NCBI RefSeq assembly: GCF_019456655.1
Contig: NZ_CP080332.1
Span: 3,720,001 to 3,784,000 of the forward strand
DNA from: Mycolicibacterium diernhoferi
Lineage (GTDB): Bacteria; Actinomycetota; Actinomycetes; Mycobacteriales; Mycobacteriaceae
Length of the DNA stretch: 64,000 nucleotides
Direction: 5' to 3'
In this document: piece by piece, positions 54,864 through 63,602 of the stretch
How positions within the stretch are numbered: the stretch's first letter is position 1
Layout of the letters: the number at the start of each line of letters is the position of its first letter
Notes under the pieces: model-generated
What the model was told of the DNA's origin: nothing
The model's database searches: none
The model's input: only the letters and a program-made list of their open reading frames with translations
Program-made: the position numbers and the translations under genes

Positions 54864-55148
54864 GTGGAGGTCGACCCAGAGATCCTGCGCGCGTTCGCCG
54901 GTCAGGTGGACATCACCGCAGGTCTGATACGCGAGGCCGACGTCGGCACCAAGGTCGGCACCGCGGCGGACGGCCTGGACGGGTCGACGACCCAGTGGGC
55001 CGTACGTCTGGTCGGTGCACACGTGAAAACAGTGGTCGACGACATCGCCGCCAACGTCGACGAGATGGGGGTGGCCGTCCGCGGCGCGGGCGACACCTAC
55101 GAGGTCTCCGACAGCAGTCTGGCGGGCAGCTTCGGCGGAATCTTCTGA
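54864..55148 (+). CDS. EspC-like (DUF2580) type VII secretion target
   Basis: A 94-residue helical-hairpin protein. VEVDPEILRAFAGQVD and the spacing of GLDGSTTQWAVRLV match the EspC/DUF2580 family, whose members are small ESX substrates or partners. The C-terminal region has DTYEVSD, a YxxxD general type VII secretion signal. GTG 54864 is preferred to ATG 54834 because GGAG lies 6 nt upstream and the family begins with VDPE. It is 4 nt from the next gene, likely a co-folded partner. Confidence 0.8.
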   Translation: MEVDPEILRAFAGQVDITAGLIREADVGTKVGTAADGLDGSTTQWAVRLVGAHVKTVVDDIAANVDEMGVAVRGAGDTYEVSDSSLAGSFGGIF

Positions 55149-55152
55149 CGCC

Positions 55153-56499
55153 GTGCTGCCCTCCCGTCCCCGGCTCGAAGGTTGGAATCCGGACTCGTTG
55201 GCGTTCGCCGCAAAGACGGTGCGGGACAACGGCGTGGCCGTCGGGGAGGCGGTGAGCCGGGCCCACACGAGCATCGGGGAGATGCCGGAGACGCGGGCCT
55301 GGAAGGGCCCGGCGCACACCGCGGCCACCGAGATGTTCGGGCGGGCCAAGACGCGGACAGATGCGTTGGCGGAGTACACCTCCGCGATCGCCACAGCCCT
55401 CGAAGACGGTGCCGGATCCATCGGCGCAGCCCGCACGGCCTTGTTGAACAAGGCCGATGCGATCGACATGACCGGCCAGTTGCGGGTGAGTGATCAGTGG
55501 GTCGTGCTGGTCACCGGCGGGCAGATGACCGCCGAGCAGGCCGCCGCCCTGGAGAAGCGGGCCCAGGCCGAACAGGTCACGGTCAACGGACTGTTGTCGG
55601 CGGTCAGTGCGGCCGACGACGAGACGGCCGACAGCGTGATGGCTGCCGGGAAGAAGCCCGGTTTCGAGGCTCCCGACCCGACCGGTCCAGAGAATCTGTT
55701 GCCCGGAGTCGCGAGGCCCGGCGATGACGTTCCCAATCCGATGACGATGACGGGCGTGATGCAGCAGGCCATGCTGCGGGATATCGAGATGTCACAGACG
55801 ATCAGGGATACAAAGGTCGAGACGGACGGGGACGTCACCACCACGACGCACACCATGCAGGACGGCAGCACTCAAGTCATCACCGAGGACAACGAATACA
55901 AATGGGACCGCGGCCCGACGCTGCGGGTGACCCACTACGACAAGGACGGAAATTTCGTGTCGCAGACAAGCACGGTGACGTGGAAGCCCGACACGACGTA
56001 TGCGCTCAGGGGTGCCACCACCACCTCGACTCGGCTGGCCGACGGCACCGTCCTCGAAAACACCCAGTGGCCGGACGGCCGCGCCACGGCGACCGTGCAC
56101 ACGCCCGACGGTCGGCAAGGCGACATACCCATCGAACTCTTCAGCAACCCGCCGGCGGTTATCGCCGGCGGTGCCGCCACCGGATTCGAGCAGTATTTGG
56201 CACAGGGCGGCTCGATCCCGAAGCTCAGCGCCGAAGCACTCGGTGACCTACGTGTCGGCGCGAAGTTCGCGGGTCCCGCCATCGGTGTCGCCGAGATGGT
56301 GTTCAACATGGCGGGTGCCGAAACCGCATTCGAACGGTGTGTCGATACGTACGCCGGAATCGGTTCGATCGCCGGAGGTTTCGCGCCGGTCCTGGTGCCC
56401 GGCGCCGGTTGGGCAGTGGCGTCAGTGCTCTCCGTCGCTGGTTCACAGGCAGGATCCGCCTTCGGCACGTTCCTCGGAAATCAGTTCTGCTCACGATGA
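55153..56499 (+). CDS. WxG-type large secreted-protein candidate of a type VII secretion-like cassette
   Basis: Not assignable to a named gene. In 448 residues: an N-terminal helical domain (about 1-120) with a WxG turn (AWKGPAHTAATEMF, Trp about 50), an Ala-rich helix pair with MTAEQAAALEKRAQ, a Pro/Gly linker, a beta-rich segment of DG-containing strands resembling Rhs/YD repeats (DGSTQVITEDNEYKW, HYDKDGNFVSQTSTV, ADGTVLENTQWPDG) and a hydrophobic Gly-rich C-terminus (AGIGSIAGGFAPVLVPGAG, about 405-445). The pairing of a WxG partner with a YxxxD partner is the usual ESX heterodimer design. Possibly a toxin or pore; inference only. Confidence 0.7.
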   Translation: MLPSRPRLEGWNPDSLAFAAKTVRDNGVAVGEAVSRAHTSIGEMPETRAWKGPAHTAATEMFGRAKTRTDALAEYTSAIATALEDGAGSIGAARTALLNKADAIDMTGQLRVSDQWVVLVTGGQMTAEQAAALEKRAQAEQVTVNGLLSAVSAADDETADSVMAAGKKPGFEAPDPTGPENLLPGVARPGDDVPNPMTMTGVMQQAMLRDIEMSQTIRDTKVETDGDVTTTTHTMQDGSTQVITEDNEYKWDRGPTLRVTHYDKDGNFVSQTSTVTWKPDTTYALRGATTTSTRLADGTVLENTQWPDGRATATVHTPDGRQGDIPIELFSNPPAVIAGGAATGFEQYLAQGGSIPKLSAEALGDLRVGAKFAGPAIGVAEMVFNMAGAETAFERCVDTYAGIGSIAGGFAPVLVPGAGWAVASVLSVAGSQAGSAFGTFLGNQFCSR

Positions 56500-57224
56500 G
56501 AGTCGTCAGCAACGTATTCGCCTTCATCGGACTTCCCGCCGCCGCTGTGTGGTTGGCCTGGTGGGGCTTTGGGGCGATCGACCGCGGCAATGCTCCCTCC
56601 GGCATGGTCGCCCTGTTGGGCGCCCTGTTCGCCGTCGTCTTCGCCGCCGGTTGGGCTGTCATGCGACGCTGCCCTCGTCCACGTATTGAATTCGGTCCAG
56701 CCGGAACCACCATCCGGCCCCGAATGCTCTACGACACGCTTTCCTATATCTGGCACGTTGCAGCCACCCTCGCTGGTTGGGTGTACATCACGCTCGCCCC
56801 GTTCGGCCTGATCGACATACCGCACGCCCGTTCGACCCAGCCCTGGTTGATGGCTGTCGCCGCGGTGGCCGGCGCCGCGACAATCTGGAGAATGATCGCC
56901 CACGGCGGTGACAGCTATCTCAGACTCACCCCGAGCGGTTGCGAAATCTGGAACGGACCGTGGCTGGCCATGCGGCGCGCCAAGTGGGAGGACATCTCCG
57001 AAGTCAGAGACCAACCGTTACACCGAAAGCTCCGTGGCAGAGAAGTCATCGTCCTCGCCCTGCCCGAAGGGCGCAGCGGAACATTCCTCTCGGACACCGT
57101 CACCGACGACAGCGATGCACTCCGGGAGTGGGTGCGCTTCTATTGGCAGAACCCCGAACACCGTGCCGAACTCACCGATGGTCGAGCCCTGAAACGCCTC
57201 GACGAGGAAAGGTTCACGGCGTAG
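56496..57224 (+). CDS. Four-TM membrane protein with PH-like tail, cassette gene (possible immunity protein)
   Basis: A 242-residue membrane protein of no recognised family. Four TM segments (about 5-22, 31-50, 77-97, 107-125) precede a cytoplasmic tail with LTPSGCEIWNGPWLAMRRAKWEDISEVRDQ, which resembles bacterial PH-domain proteins. The ATG overlaps the stop of the WxG protein (ATGA), a coupling typical of toxin-immunity or substrate-chaperone pairs. The coding sequence looks slightly less GC-rich than its neighbours by eye. Immunity is inference. Confidence 0.7.
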   Translation: MRVVSNVFAFIGLPAAAVWLAWWGFGAIDRGNAPSGMVALLGALFAVVFAAGWAVMRRCPRPRIEFGPAGTTIRPRMLYDTLSYIWHVAATLAGWVYITLAPFGLIDIPHARSTQPWLMAVAAVAGAATIWRMIAHGGDSYLRLTPSGCEIWNGPWLAMRRAKWEDISEVRDQPLHRKLRGREVIVLALPEGRSGTFLSDTVTDDSDALREWVRFYWQNPEHRAELTDGRALKRLDEERFTA

Positions 57225-57225
57225 C

Positions 57226-57981
57226 TCAGCCGCCGATGAGCTCCTCGACACACGTGCGCAGCAACTCCACGTCCAGCGGTTCCGCATACCCCACCCCACC
57301 GGGGGCATACAGATAATCACCATCCTCAGCGACCCGAATCCACTGCAGGACATGACTGTTCGCATCGTCGCCCCAGTGCCGGTGGCGGTCCTGCCACGTC
57401 CGCACCGTCCCGATCGCCGCCACGTCACGGGCGTCGACGACGCTCAATGCCGCATCACCGGGCTCGGCACTGGGAATCAGGAAGCCGAAGTCGTCGTACT
57501 CGTCGACCGCGGCGGGTGCCGGCGGCAGGCGGTCTCCCCCACCCGACACCGCAACCCGGACGTGCCGTCCGGGGCCGACCAACCCGACCGACTCGGCAAT
57601 CACCCCGGCCAATGCATACGACGTGACCCGATGTATGTCGACGACATCCACACCCTCATCGTCACGACGTTGCACCGCAACGAAACTCGATTCACCGGCC
57701 CGCAGACCGTGTAGCCGAAAATCAGGACCGCCTTCATCGGAAAAGCTCACCCGGCAAGCCACGGTCGCCTCGGCCCGTGCCAGCGCCTCGACCCAGTTTC
57801 GGACATCACGTAAATCACCATCGCCCAAGCGCTCTCGGACCGGCTCGCGGCTCAGCAACCAGACCGACCCGACCGGTCGACTGCGCCCCAGCGGCTGCGG
57901 CAGATCATCACGGCCATACAGAGCGCAGGCCGCCTCCAGATCGACCACCGCGATCGTGCAGACAGCCCCCGCCACCCCCAT
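57226..57981 (-). CDS. EspG-like ESX secretion-associated protein
   Basis: A 251-residue protein resembling EspG chaperones, which bind PPE-type substrates in the cytosol: an N-terminal strand, DLPQPLGRSRPVGSVWLLSREP, a helix with RNWVEALARAEATVACRVSF, and FRLHGLRAGESSFVAVQRRDDEGVDVVDIHRVTSYALAGVIAESVG, matching the EspG central beta sheet and helix pattern. Similarity is fold-level, so the assignment is moderate. Its ATG overlaps the ephD stop by one base (TGATG), so it is read from the ephD side and converges, one base apart, with the cassette. Confidence 0.6.
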   Translation of the reverse strand: MGVAGAVCTIAVVDLEAACALYGRDDLPQPLGRSRPVGSVWLLSREPVRERLGDGDLRDVRNWVEALARAEATVACRVSFSDEGGPDFRLHGLRAGESSFVAVQRRDDEGVDVVDIHRVTSYALAGVIAESVGLVGPGRHVRVAVSGGGDRLPPAPAAVDEYDDFGFLIPSAEPGDAALSVVDARDVAAIGTVRTWQDRHRHWGDDANSHVLQWIRVAEDGDYLYAPGGVGYAEPLDVELLRTCVEELIGG

Positions 57982-59744
57982 CAGCGCAGATTACTCCGCG
58001 CGGTACTGCGCATCACCTGCGGAAAGGCGTGCGCCGCCCCGTAGACCAGATACGCCTCCGGTGTCACCGGGCGTACCGGCTTCTTCTTCTGCACCGCGTC
58101 CAGGATGGCCTTGGCGACCTTCTCGGGACCGTATCGGCGGAAGGCGAAGCCCTTCTTGATCCGGGTGCGCAGCGCGTCGATCTCGGATTCGTAGCCAGGC
58201 AGGTCGAATTGGGTGCCGTCGATGATGTTGGTGTCCACCACGCCCGGGCACACCGTGGTCAAACCGATGCCCGCCGGATCCAGCTCGGCGCGCAGGCAGT
58301 CGGAGAACATGAACACCGCGGCCTTGCTGGTGGCGTACGCGTTCATCACCTGGGTCGGGGCGTAGGCCGCCATCGAGGACACGTTGACGACGTGCCCGCC
58401 CTCCCCGCGTGCGACCATCCGCGGCGCGAAGGCACGGCAGCAGTTCACCACCCCGCCGAAATTGATGTCCAGCACTCGGTCGTACTGCTCGGCCGAGGTG
58501 TCCAGGAACATCCCCGCGTGCCCCACCCCGGCGTTGTTCACCAGGATGTCGGGCACGCCGTGGCTGTCACACACCTGCTCGGCGAACCGGTTCACCGCAT
58601 CGGCGTCGGCCACATCGAGCCGGTAGGCGTGCCCGCTGCCGCCGGCGGCGGTGATCTGCGCGACGGTCGCCACCGCCGCATCCTCGTCGATGTCACTCAC
58701 CAGCACTTCGGCGCCCTGGGCGGCGAACGCCAGCGCGGTCGCGCGGCCGATGCCGCTGCCTGCGCCGGTCACCGACACCAACTGGTCACCGAACGGTGGG
58801 CGGTCCACGCCGACCCGGGCCCGGGTGAGTTCCCGATGCGCGGGTGCCCCGGCGAGGTGGTCGACCAGTTGGGTGACGGCACGGGCCAGCTGGGCCGGAT
58901 GCGACATCGGCGCCCAGTGCCCGGCGATCAGGTCACGACGCCACAGCCGCGGCACCCAGGATCCGATGTCGGCGAAGGCGTAGGACCGCACGAACGGATC
59001 GTTGACATTGACGATCAGCTGCACCGGGACGTCGACGCGATGGTCGGCGCGGGCTTGCCGCAATCCGCGAAAGAAGTTGGCGCGGTACACCTTCATGCTG
59101 TTGGCGGCGTCGCCGGCGAAGGTCTCCGAATGATGGATGGCCTCGGGCGCAATGCCGTCCTTGAGCAACCGCCGCCGCATCTCGCCGCGCGCGAACGCGA
59201 ACCGGACGGCCGCCGGCGCCAGCACCGGCGTGGAGAACGCCCCCATATAGGACAACCGGGCGAGCTGACTGAGCCCGCGGACGAAGCGCCGCGGACGGTA
59301 CGGCCGCTTGAGCCCGTCGATCACGAAGCGGTTGAGGTGGTCGCTGCTCGGCCCCGACACCGAGGTGAAAGATGCCACCACGGACGCGGATTCGGGACGA
59401 GCCAGGTACTCCCACACCCCCACCGAGCCCCAGTCGTGGGCCAGCACATGCACCGGCGAGTCCGGGCTGACGGCCGCGGCGACGGCCGCGAAGTCGTCGG
59501 CGAAGCGGGCCATGGTGTAGCTGGAGAAGTGTCCGGGCACCGCGGATGCGCCCACACCCCGGTTGTCGTACCGGATGACCCGGAACCGGTCGGCGAGCAG
59601 CGGAACCACGCCGTCCCACAGCACGTGGGAATCCGGCCAGCCGTGCACCAGTACCACCGTGGGTCCGTCCGGGTTGCCCTCTTCGTAGACGGCGATCCGG
59701 GTGCCATCGGCACTCTCGACGAACCGTTCGGCGGTATCAGTCAT
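57981..59744 (-). CDS. ephD: EphD, alpha/beta hydrolase-short-chain dehydrogenase fusion
   Basis: A 587-residue two-domain protein. The N-terminal epoxide hydrolase-like domain (about 1-290) has the oxyanion motif VHGWPDSH and the nucleophile in LAHDWGSVG. The C-terminal SDR (about 320-587) has the Rossmann TGAGSGIGRATALAFA, NNAGVGHAG and catalytic YATSK. M. tuberculosis EphD is tied to mycolic acid metabolism in the literature. ATG 59744 gives the conserved N-terminus MTDTAERFVESADGTRIAVYEEG. Confidence 0.93.
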   Translation of the reverse strand: MTDTAERFVESADGTRIAVYEEGNPDGPTVVLVHGWPDSHVLWDGVVPLLADRFRVIRYDNRGVGASAVPGHFSSYTMARFADDFAAVAAAVSPDSPVHVLAHDWGSVGVWEYLARPESASVVASFTSVSGPSSDHLNRFVIDGLKRPYRPRRFVRGLSQLARLSYMGAFSTPVLAPAAVRFAFARGEMRRRLLKDGIAPEAIHHSETFAGDAANSMKVYRANFFRGLRQARADHRVDVPVQLIVNVNDPFVRSYAFADIGSWVPRLWRRDLIAGHWAPMSHPAQLARAVTQLVDHLAGAPAHRELTRARVGVDRPPFGDQLVSVTGAGSGIGRATALAFAAQGAEVLVSDIDEDAAVATVAQITAAGGSGHAYRLDVADADAVNRFAEQVCDSHGVPDILVNNAGVGHAGMFLDTSAEQYDRVLDINFGGVVNCCRAFAPRMVARGEGGHVVNVSSMAAYAPTQVMNAYATSKAAVFMFSDCLRAELDPAGIGLTTVCPGVVDTNIIDGTQFDLPGYESEIDALRTRIKKGFAFRRYGPEKVAKAILDAVQKKKPVRPVTPEAYLVYGAAHAFPQVMRSTARSNLR

Positions 59745-59746
59745 CG

Positions 59747-60124
59747 CTATCCTTCGAGGTCCTTGCGCATGGCCCGGTCGCGCTCGATCCGGCGTCGGGA
59801 ATCGTAGTCGCGCATGCGCTGCGGATAGCCCACCTTTTGCACGTCGTAGACCGGAATGTTGAGTTTGGCGCTCAGCTTCCGGGCCCCCGCGTGTCCGCCG
59901 GTACGGCGCCGCGTCCATTCCCCGTCTGCCGCCACCAGCACCACGGTCACCTCGGTGACGGTGGTCTCGGGTTCGACGAACGCCTCGACGCCGGTGTGGG
60001 TGGCAACCCAGTTGCGGAGGTAGTTCAGATCGGCCGAAGCCTGTTCACGTGTCTGCGCGCGCGATCCGCCTCGCGGGCGCCGCCACCTGTCCAACAGTCC
60101 CAACTGCCGATACTCCTCTCGCAC
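59747..60124 (-). CDS. Small conserved protein upstream of ephD, unknown function
   Basis: A 125-residue basic protein of unknown function with REEYRQLGLLDRWRRPRGGSRAQTREQASADLNYLRNWVATHTGVEAFVEPETTVTEVTVVLVAADGEWTRRR, a compact alpha/beta pattern, and a basic tail (RMRDYDSRRRIERDRAMRKDLEG). Its stop is 2 nt before the ephD start, so it is probably co-transcribed. Start uncertain: GTG 60124 is used; ATG 60187 would add 21 residues. Not annotated at this position in M. tuberculosis, as far as I recall. Confidence 0.65.
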   Translation of the reverse strand: MREEYRQLGLLDRWRRPRGGSRAQTREQASADLNYLRNWVATHTGVEAFVEPETTVTEVTVVLVAADGEWTRRRTGGHAGARKLSAKLNIPVYDVQKVGYPQRMRDYDSRRRIERDRAMRKDLEG

Positions 60125-60249
60125 GCCTTGTTCAATGGTGCCAGAGCATGGAGTCGGCGGTCTGTCACGAACGAGCACGGCAGACATGACAGGATAGGAG
60201 AGCAGACAGCATTCGACACGTGACGATGACTTTCGAGGAGTCAAAGCCC

Positions 60250-62013
60250 ATGGCAATCTCCGTCCAGATGCCCGCACTCGGTGAGAGCGTCACCGAGGGG
60301 ACCGTCACAAGGTGGCTCAAACAAGAAGGCGACACCGTCGCCGTCGACGAACCCCTGCTCGAGGTCAGCACCGACAAGGTCGACACCGAGATCCCGTCGC
60401 CCGCCGCCGGTGTGCTCACCAAGATCATCGCGGCCGAGGATGACGTCGTCGAGGTCGGTGGCGACCTCGCGCTGATCGGCGAGGCCGGCGAGTCTTCCGA
60501 CGAGGCCTCGGCCGAGGAGTCGACCGGCGGCGACTCCGGTGACTCCGCCCCCGCCGAGGAAGCCGAGCCCGAGCCCGAACCGGAGCCCGAACCGGCCGCC
60601 GAGAAGGCCGAACCCGAGCCGGCCAAGCCCGCCGCGTCCGGGGGCGGCAACGCGACGTCGGTGACGATGCCCGAACTGGGCGAGTCGGTCACCGAGGGCA
60701 CCGTCACCCGCTGGCTGAAGAACGTCGGCGATGAGGTCGCCGTCGACGAGCCGCTCGTCGAGGTATCCACCGACAAGGTCGACACCGAGATCCCCTCGCC
60801 GGTCGCCGGCACGCTGCTCTCGATCAGCGCCGAGGAAGACGACGTGGTCGCCGTGGGCGGCGAACTGGCCAAGATCGGCGACGCCGGAGCCGCGTCGGCA
60901 TCCGAGCCCGAGCCCGAACCCGAACCGGAGCCCGAGCCCGAGCCCGAACCGGAGCCGGCCCCGAAGGCCGAGGCCAAGCCGGAACCCAAGCCCGAACCCA
61001 AGCCGGAGCCGAAGCCGGAACCCAAGCCCGAGCCCAAGCCGGCGGCCGCGAGCGCGCCGTCCGGTGACGGTTCGCCCTACGTCACCCCGCTGGTGCGCAA
61101 GCTCGCCTCCGAGAACGGCGTCGACCTGGCCTCGGTGAAGGGCACCGGTGTCGGTGGCCGCATCCGCAAGCAGGACGTGCTCGCCGCCGCAGAGGCCGCA
61201 AAGGCACCCGAGGCCCCCGCCGCGGCCGCCCCTTCGGCTCCGGCCGCCAAGCCCGCCGCCTCCGCGGCGCCCGCACCGGCGCTGGCCCATCTGCGCGGCA
61301 CCACCCAGAAGGCCAACCGGATCCGGCAGATCACCGCCAAGAAGACCCGGGAGTCGCTGCAGACCACGGCGCAGTTGACCCAGGTGCACGAGGTCGACCT
61401 GACCAAGATCGTGTCGCTGCGCGCCAGGGCCAAGAAGAGCTTCGCCGAGCGCGAGGGCGTCAACCTGACCTTCCTGCCGTTCTTCGCGGTTGCGGTGGTC
61501 GACGCGCTCAAGGCGCATCCGAACATCAACGCCAGCTACGACGAGGACAGCAAGCAGATCACCTACTACGACGCCGAGCATCTGGGCTTCGCGGTGGACA
61601 CCGAGCAGGGTCTGCTCTCCCCCGTCGTGCACAACGCCGGCGACCTGTCCCTGGGTGGTCTGGCCCGGGCGATCTCGGATATCGCCGCGCGTGCCCGCTC
61701 CGGCAACCTGAAGCCCGATGAGCTGTCGGGTGGCACGTTCACCATCACCAACATCGGCAGCCAGGGCGCGCTGTTCGACACCCCGATCCTGGTTCCGCCG
61801 CAGGCGGCGATGCTGGGCACCGGCGCCATCGTCAAGCGCCCCCGGGTGATCGTCGACGAGTTCGGCAACGAGTCGATCGGCGTGCGTTCGGTGGCCTACC
61901 TGCCGCTGACCTACGACCACCGCCTCATCGACGGCGCCGACGCCGGTCGCTTCCTCACCACCATCAAGCGCCGGCTTGAGGAAGGCGCTTTCGAGGCCGA
62001 CCTGGGGCTCTAA
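60250..62013 (+). CDS. dlaT: DlaT, dihydrolipoamide acyltransferase (E2)
   Basis: E2 core of the pyruvate dehydrogenase complex in mycobacteria, also part of the peroxynitrite reductase system with AhpC/AhpD/Lpd. The 587 residues have two lipoyl domains, each with lipoylated Lys in [13 protein letters not shown]; Glu/Pro-repeat linkers; an E1/E3-binding domain ([37 protein letters not shown]); and a catalytic domain with the active-site His in [20 protein letters not shown] 60250 is preferred to upstream ATGs. The EP-rich linkers are direct repeats at the DNA level. Confidence 0.94.
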   Translation: MAISVQMPALGESVTEGTVTRWLKQEGDTVAVDEPLLEVSTDKVDTEIPSPAAGVLTKIIAAEDDVVEVGGDLALIGEAGESSDEASAEESTGGDSGDSAPAEEAEPEPEPEPEPAAEKAEPEPAKPAASGGGNATSVTMPELGESVTEGTVTRWLKNVGDEVAVDEPLVEVSTDKVDTEIPSPVAGTLLSISAEEDDVVAVGGELAKIGDAGAASASEPEPEPEPEPEPEPEPEPAPKAEAKPEPKPEPKPEPKPEPKPEPKPAAASAPSGDGSPYVTPLVRKLASENGVDLASVKGTGVGGRIRKQDVLAAAEAAKAPEAPAAAAPSAPAAKPAASAAPAPALAHLRGTTQKANRIRQITAKKTRESLQTTAQLTQVHEVDLTKIVSLRARAKKSFAEREGVNLTFLPFFAVAVVDALKAHPNINASYDEDSKQITYYDAEHLGFAVDTEQGLLSPVVHNAGDLSLGGLARAISDIAARARSGNLKPDELSGGTFTITNIGSQGALFDTPILVPPQAAMLGTGAIVKRPRVIVDEFGNESIGVRSVAYLPLTYDHRLIDGADAGRFLTTIKRRLEEGAFEADLGL

Positions 62014-62016
62014 CCG

Positions 62017-62928
62017 GTGGCGGGGATGGTCGTCGCGATCGCGGGTTCCTCGGGCCTGATCGGTTCGGCACTGACGACGGCGTTACGCACCGCCGATCAC
62101 CGGGTGATCCGCATCGTGCGCCGCCGCCCGTCGTCCGCCGACGAGGTGTTCTGGAATCCGGACACCGGCGAGTTCGACGTCGATGAGCTGACCGGGGTCG
62201 ACGCCGTGGTGAATCTGTGCGGTGTCGGTGTCGGGTCCAAGCGGTGGTCCGGCGCGTTCAAGCAGAGCCTGCGCGACAGCAGGATCGGCCCCACCGAGGT
62301 GCTCGCCGCCGCGGTCGCCGACGCCGGCGTGCCGGTCCTGCTCAACGCGAGCGCCGTCGGGTACTACGGCGACACCCGCGACCGCGTGGTCGACGAAACC
62401 GCTTCGCACGGAACAGGTTTCCTGGCACAGCTGTGCACGGACTGGGAGGCTGCCACCGCGACGGCAGCCCAGGGTGGCGCGCGGGTGGTGCTGCTGCGCA
62501 CCGGACTCGTGTTGTCGCCCGGTGGCGGGATGCTCAGCCGGTTGCGCCCGATCTTCGGGCTGGGCCTGGGGGCCCGGCTCGGCGATGGCCGGCAGTATTT
62601 CCCGTGGATCAGCCTCGACGACCAGATCCGTGCGATCGAGTTCCTCATCGACCGGGACGATCTGTCCGGTCCGGTCAACCTGACCGGACCGGCACCGGTC
62701 ACCAACGCCGAGTTCACCGCCGCGTTCGGCCGTACGCTCAAACGCCCCACCCCGATGAGCGTGCCGGGGTTCGCATTGCGCGCGGTCGTCGGGGAGTTCG
62801 CCGACGACGGCCTGCTGAGCGGGCAGCGCGCCATCCCGGCCGCACTCGAGCGGGCCGGCTTCGGGTTCCGGCACAAGACCGTCGGTGAGGCGCTTGCCTA
62901 TGCCACCGCCGGTGCTCCCCCGGCGTAG
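62017..62928 (+). CDS. TIGR01777-type NAD(P)-binding epimerase, Rv2216-like
   Basis: A 303-residue extended-SDR protein. Nucleotide motif [56 protein letters not shown], and the DUF1731 C-terminal region with [38 protein letters not shown]. These define the SulA/YfcH-like family of unknown substrate. It begins 3 nt after dlaT and is likely in the same transcript. Confidence 0.88.
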   Translation: MAGMVVAIAGSSGLIGSALTTALRTADHRVIRIVRRRPSSADEVFWNPDTGEFDVDELTGVDAVVNLCGVGVGSKRWSGAFKQSLRDSRIGPTEVLAAAVADAGVPVLLNASAVGYYGDTRDRVVDETASHGTGFLAQLCTDWEAATATAAQGGARVVLLRTGLVLSPGGGMLSRLRPIFGLGLGARLGDGRQYFPWISLDDQIRAIEFLIDRDDLSGPVNLTGPAPVTNAEFTAAFGRTLKRPTPMSVPGFALRAVVGEFADDGLLSGQRAIPAALERAGFGFRHKTVGEALAYATAGAPPA

Positions 62929-62931
62929 CGT
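62926..62931 (+). promoter_or_regulatory. -10 box (TAGCGT) upstream of lipB
   Basis: TAGCGT overlaps the epimerase stop and lies 8 nt before ATG 62940. This suggests lipB can be transcribed as a near-leaderless mRNA in addition to read-through. Confidence 0.4.
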
Positions 62932-62939
62932 TGGCTCTC

Positions 62940-63602
62940 ATGGATTCCATCCGGTCTTCGTCGGCGCCCCTGCAGGTCAACCTGCTCGGCACGGTCGACT
63001 ACCGCGAGGCCTGGCAGCTGCAGCGTGAGATCGCCGAACGGCGGGTGGCCGGCGGCCCGGACACTTTGCTGCTGCTCGAACACCCGCCCGTCTACACCGC
63101 CGGCAAGCGCACCGAGGCGCACGAACGCCCCACCGACGGGACCCCCGTGGTGGACACCGACCGCGGCGGCAAGATCACCTGGCACGGGCCGGGTCAGCTG
63201 GTCGGCTATCCGATCATCGGGCTGACCGAGCCGCTCGATGTGGTGAATTTCGTTCGGCGCCTTGAGGAAGCACTCATCTCGGTGTGCGCGGGCCTCGGGG
63301 TGGAGGCGGGTCGCGTCGAGGGCCGATCCGGGGTGTGGGTACCGGGCTCTCCGCCCCGAAAGGTCGCTGCGATCGGCATCCGGGTGGCACGCGGGGTGAC
63401 ACTGCACGGCTTCTCGCTGAACTGCGACTGCGACCTGGGCGCCTTCGGCGGCATCATCCCGTGCGGCATCACCGACGCCGGGGTCACCTCGCTGACCGCT
63501 GAACTGGGCCGCCACGTTGCAGTGCAAGATGTCACCGCCGCGGTGGTCGATGCCGTCTCCGACGCGCTGGCCGGACGTATCCGAGTAGCATCGTCGGAGT
63601 GA
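62940..63602 (+). CDS. lipB: LipB, octanoyl-[ACP]:protein octanoyltransferase
   Basis: Transfers octanoyl groups from ACP to lipoyl domains, the first lipoylation step. The 220-residue protein has [63 protein letters not shown] (catalytic Lys) and [14 protein letters not shown] (catalytic Cys). ATG 62940 is favoured over a TTG 9 nt upstream. The stop overlaps the lipA GTG (GTGA). Confidence 0.95.
   Translation: MDSIRSSSAPLQVNLLGTVDYREAWQLQREIAERRVAGGPDTLLLLEHPPVYTAGKRTEAHERPTDGTPVVDTDRGGKITWHGPGQLVGYPIIGLTEPLDVVNFVRRLEEALISVCAGLGVEAGRVEGRSGVWVPGSPPRKVAAIGIRVARGVTLHGFSLNCDCDLGAFGGIIPCGITDAGVTSLTAELGRHVAVQDVTAAVVDAVSDALAGRIRVASSE

Noticed and set aside
53046..55469. An 807-codon open frame on the minus strand across the cyclase, pepB and cassette start
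   Set aside because: It is antisense to well-supported genes, has the Arg/Gly/His-rich composition of high-GC shadow frames and no recognisable domain.
57777..59807. A 676-codon open frame on plus opposite ephD
   Set aside because: Shadow of ephD: composition dominated by Arg, His, Gly and Asp, with no motif and no ribosome site.
60241..61920. Gly/Leu/Arg-repeat frame and a Gly-Ser-repeat frame (60165-61037) on the minus strand
   Set aside because: They are the complements of the DlaT Glu/Pro linkers; the apparent repeat proteins are artefacts of the repetitive coding DNA.
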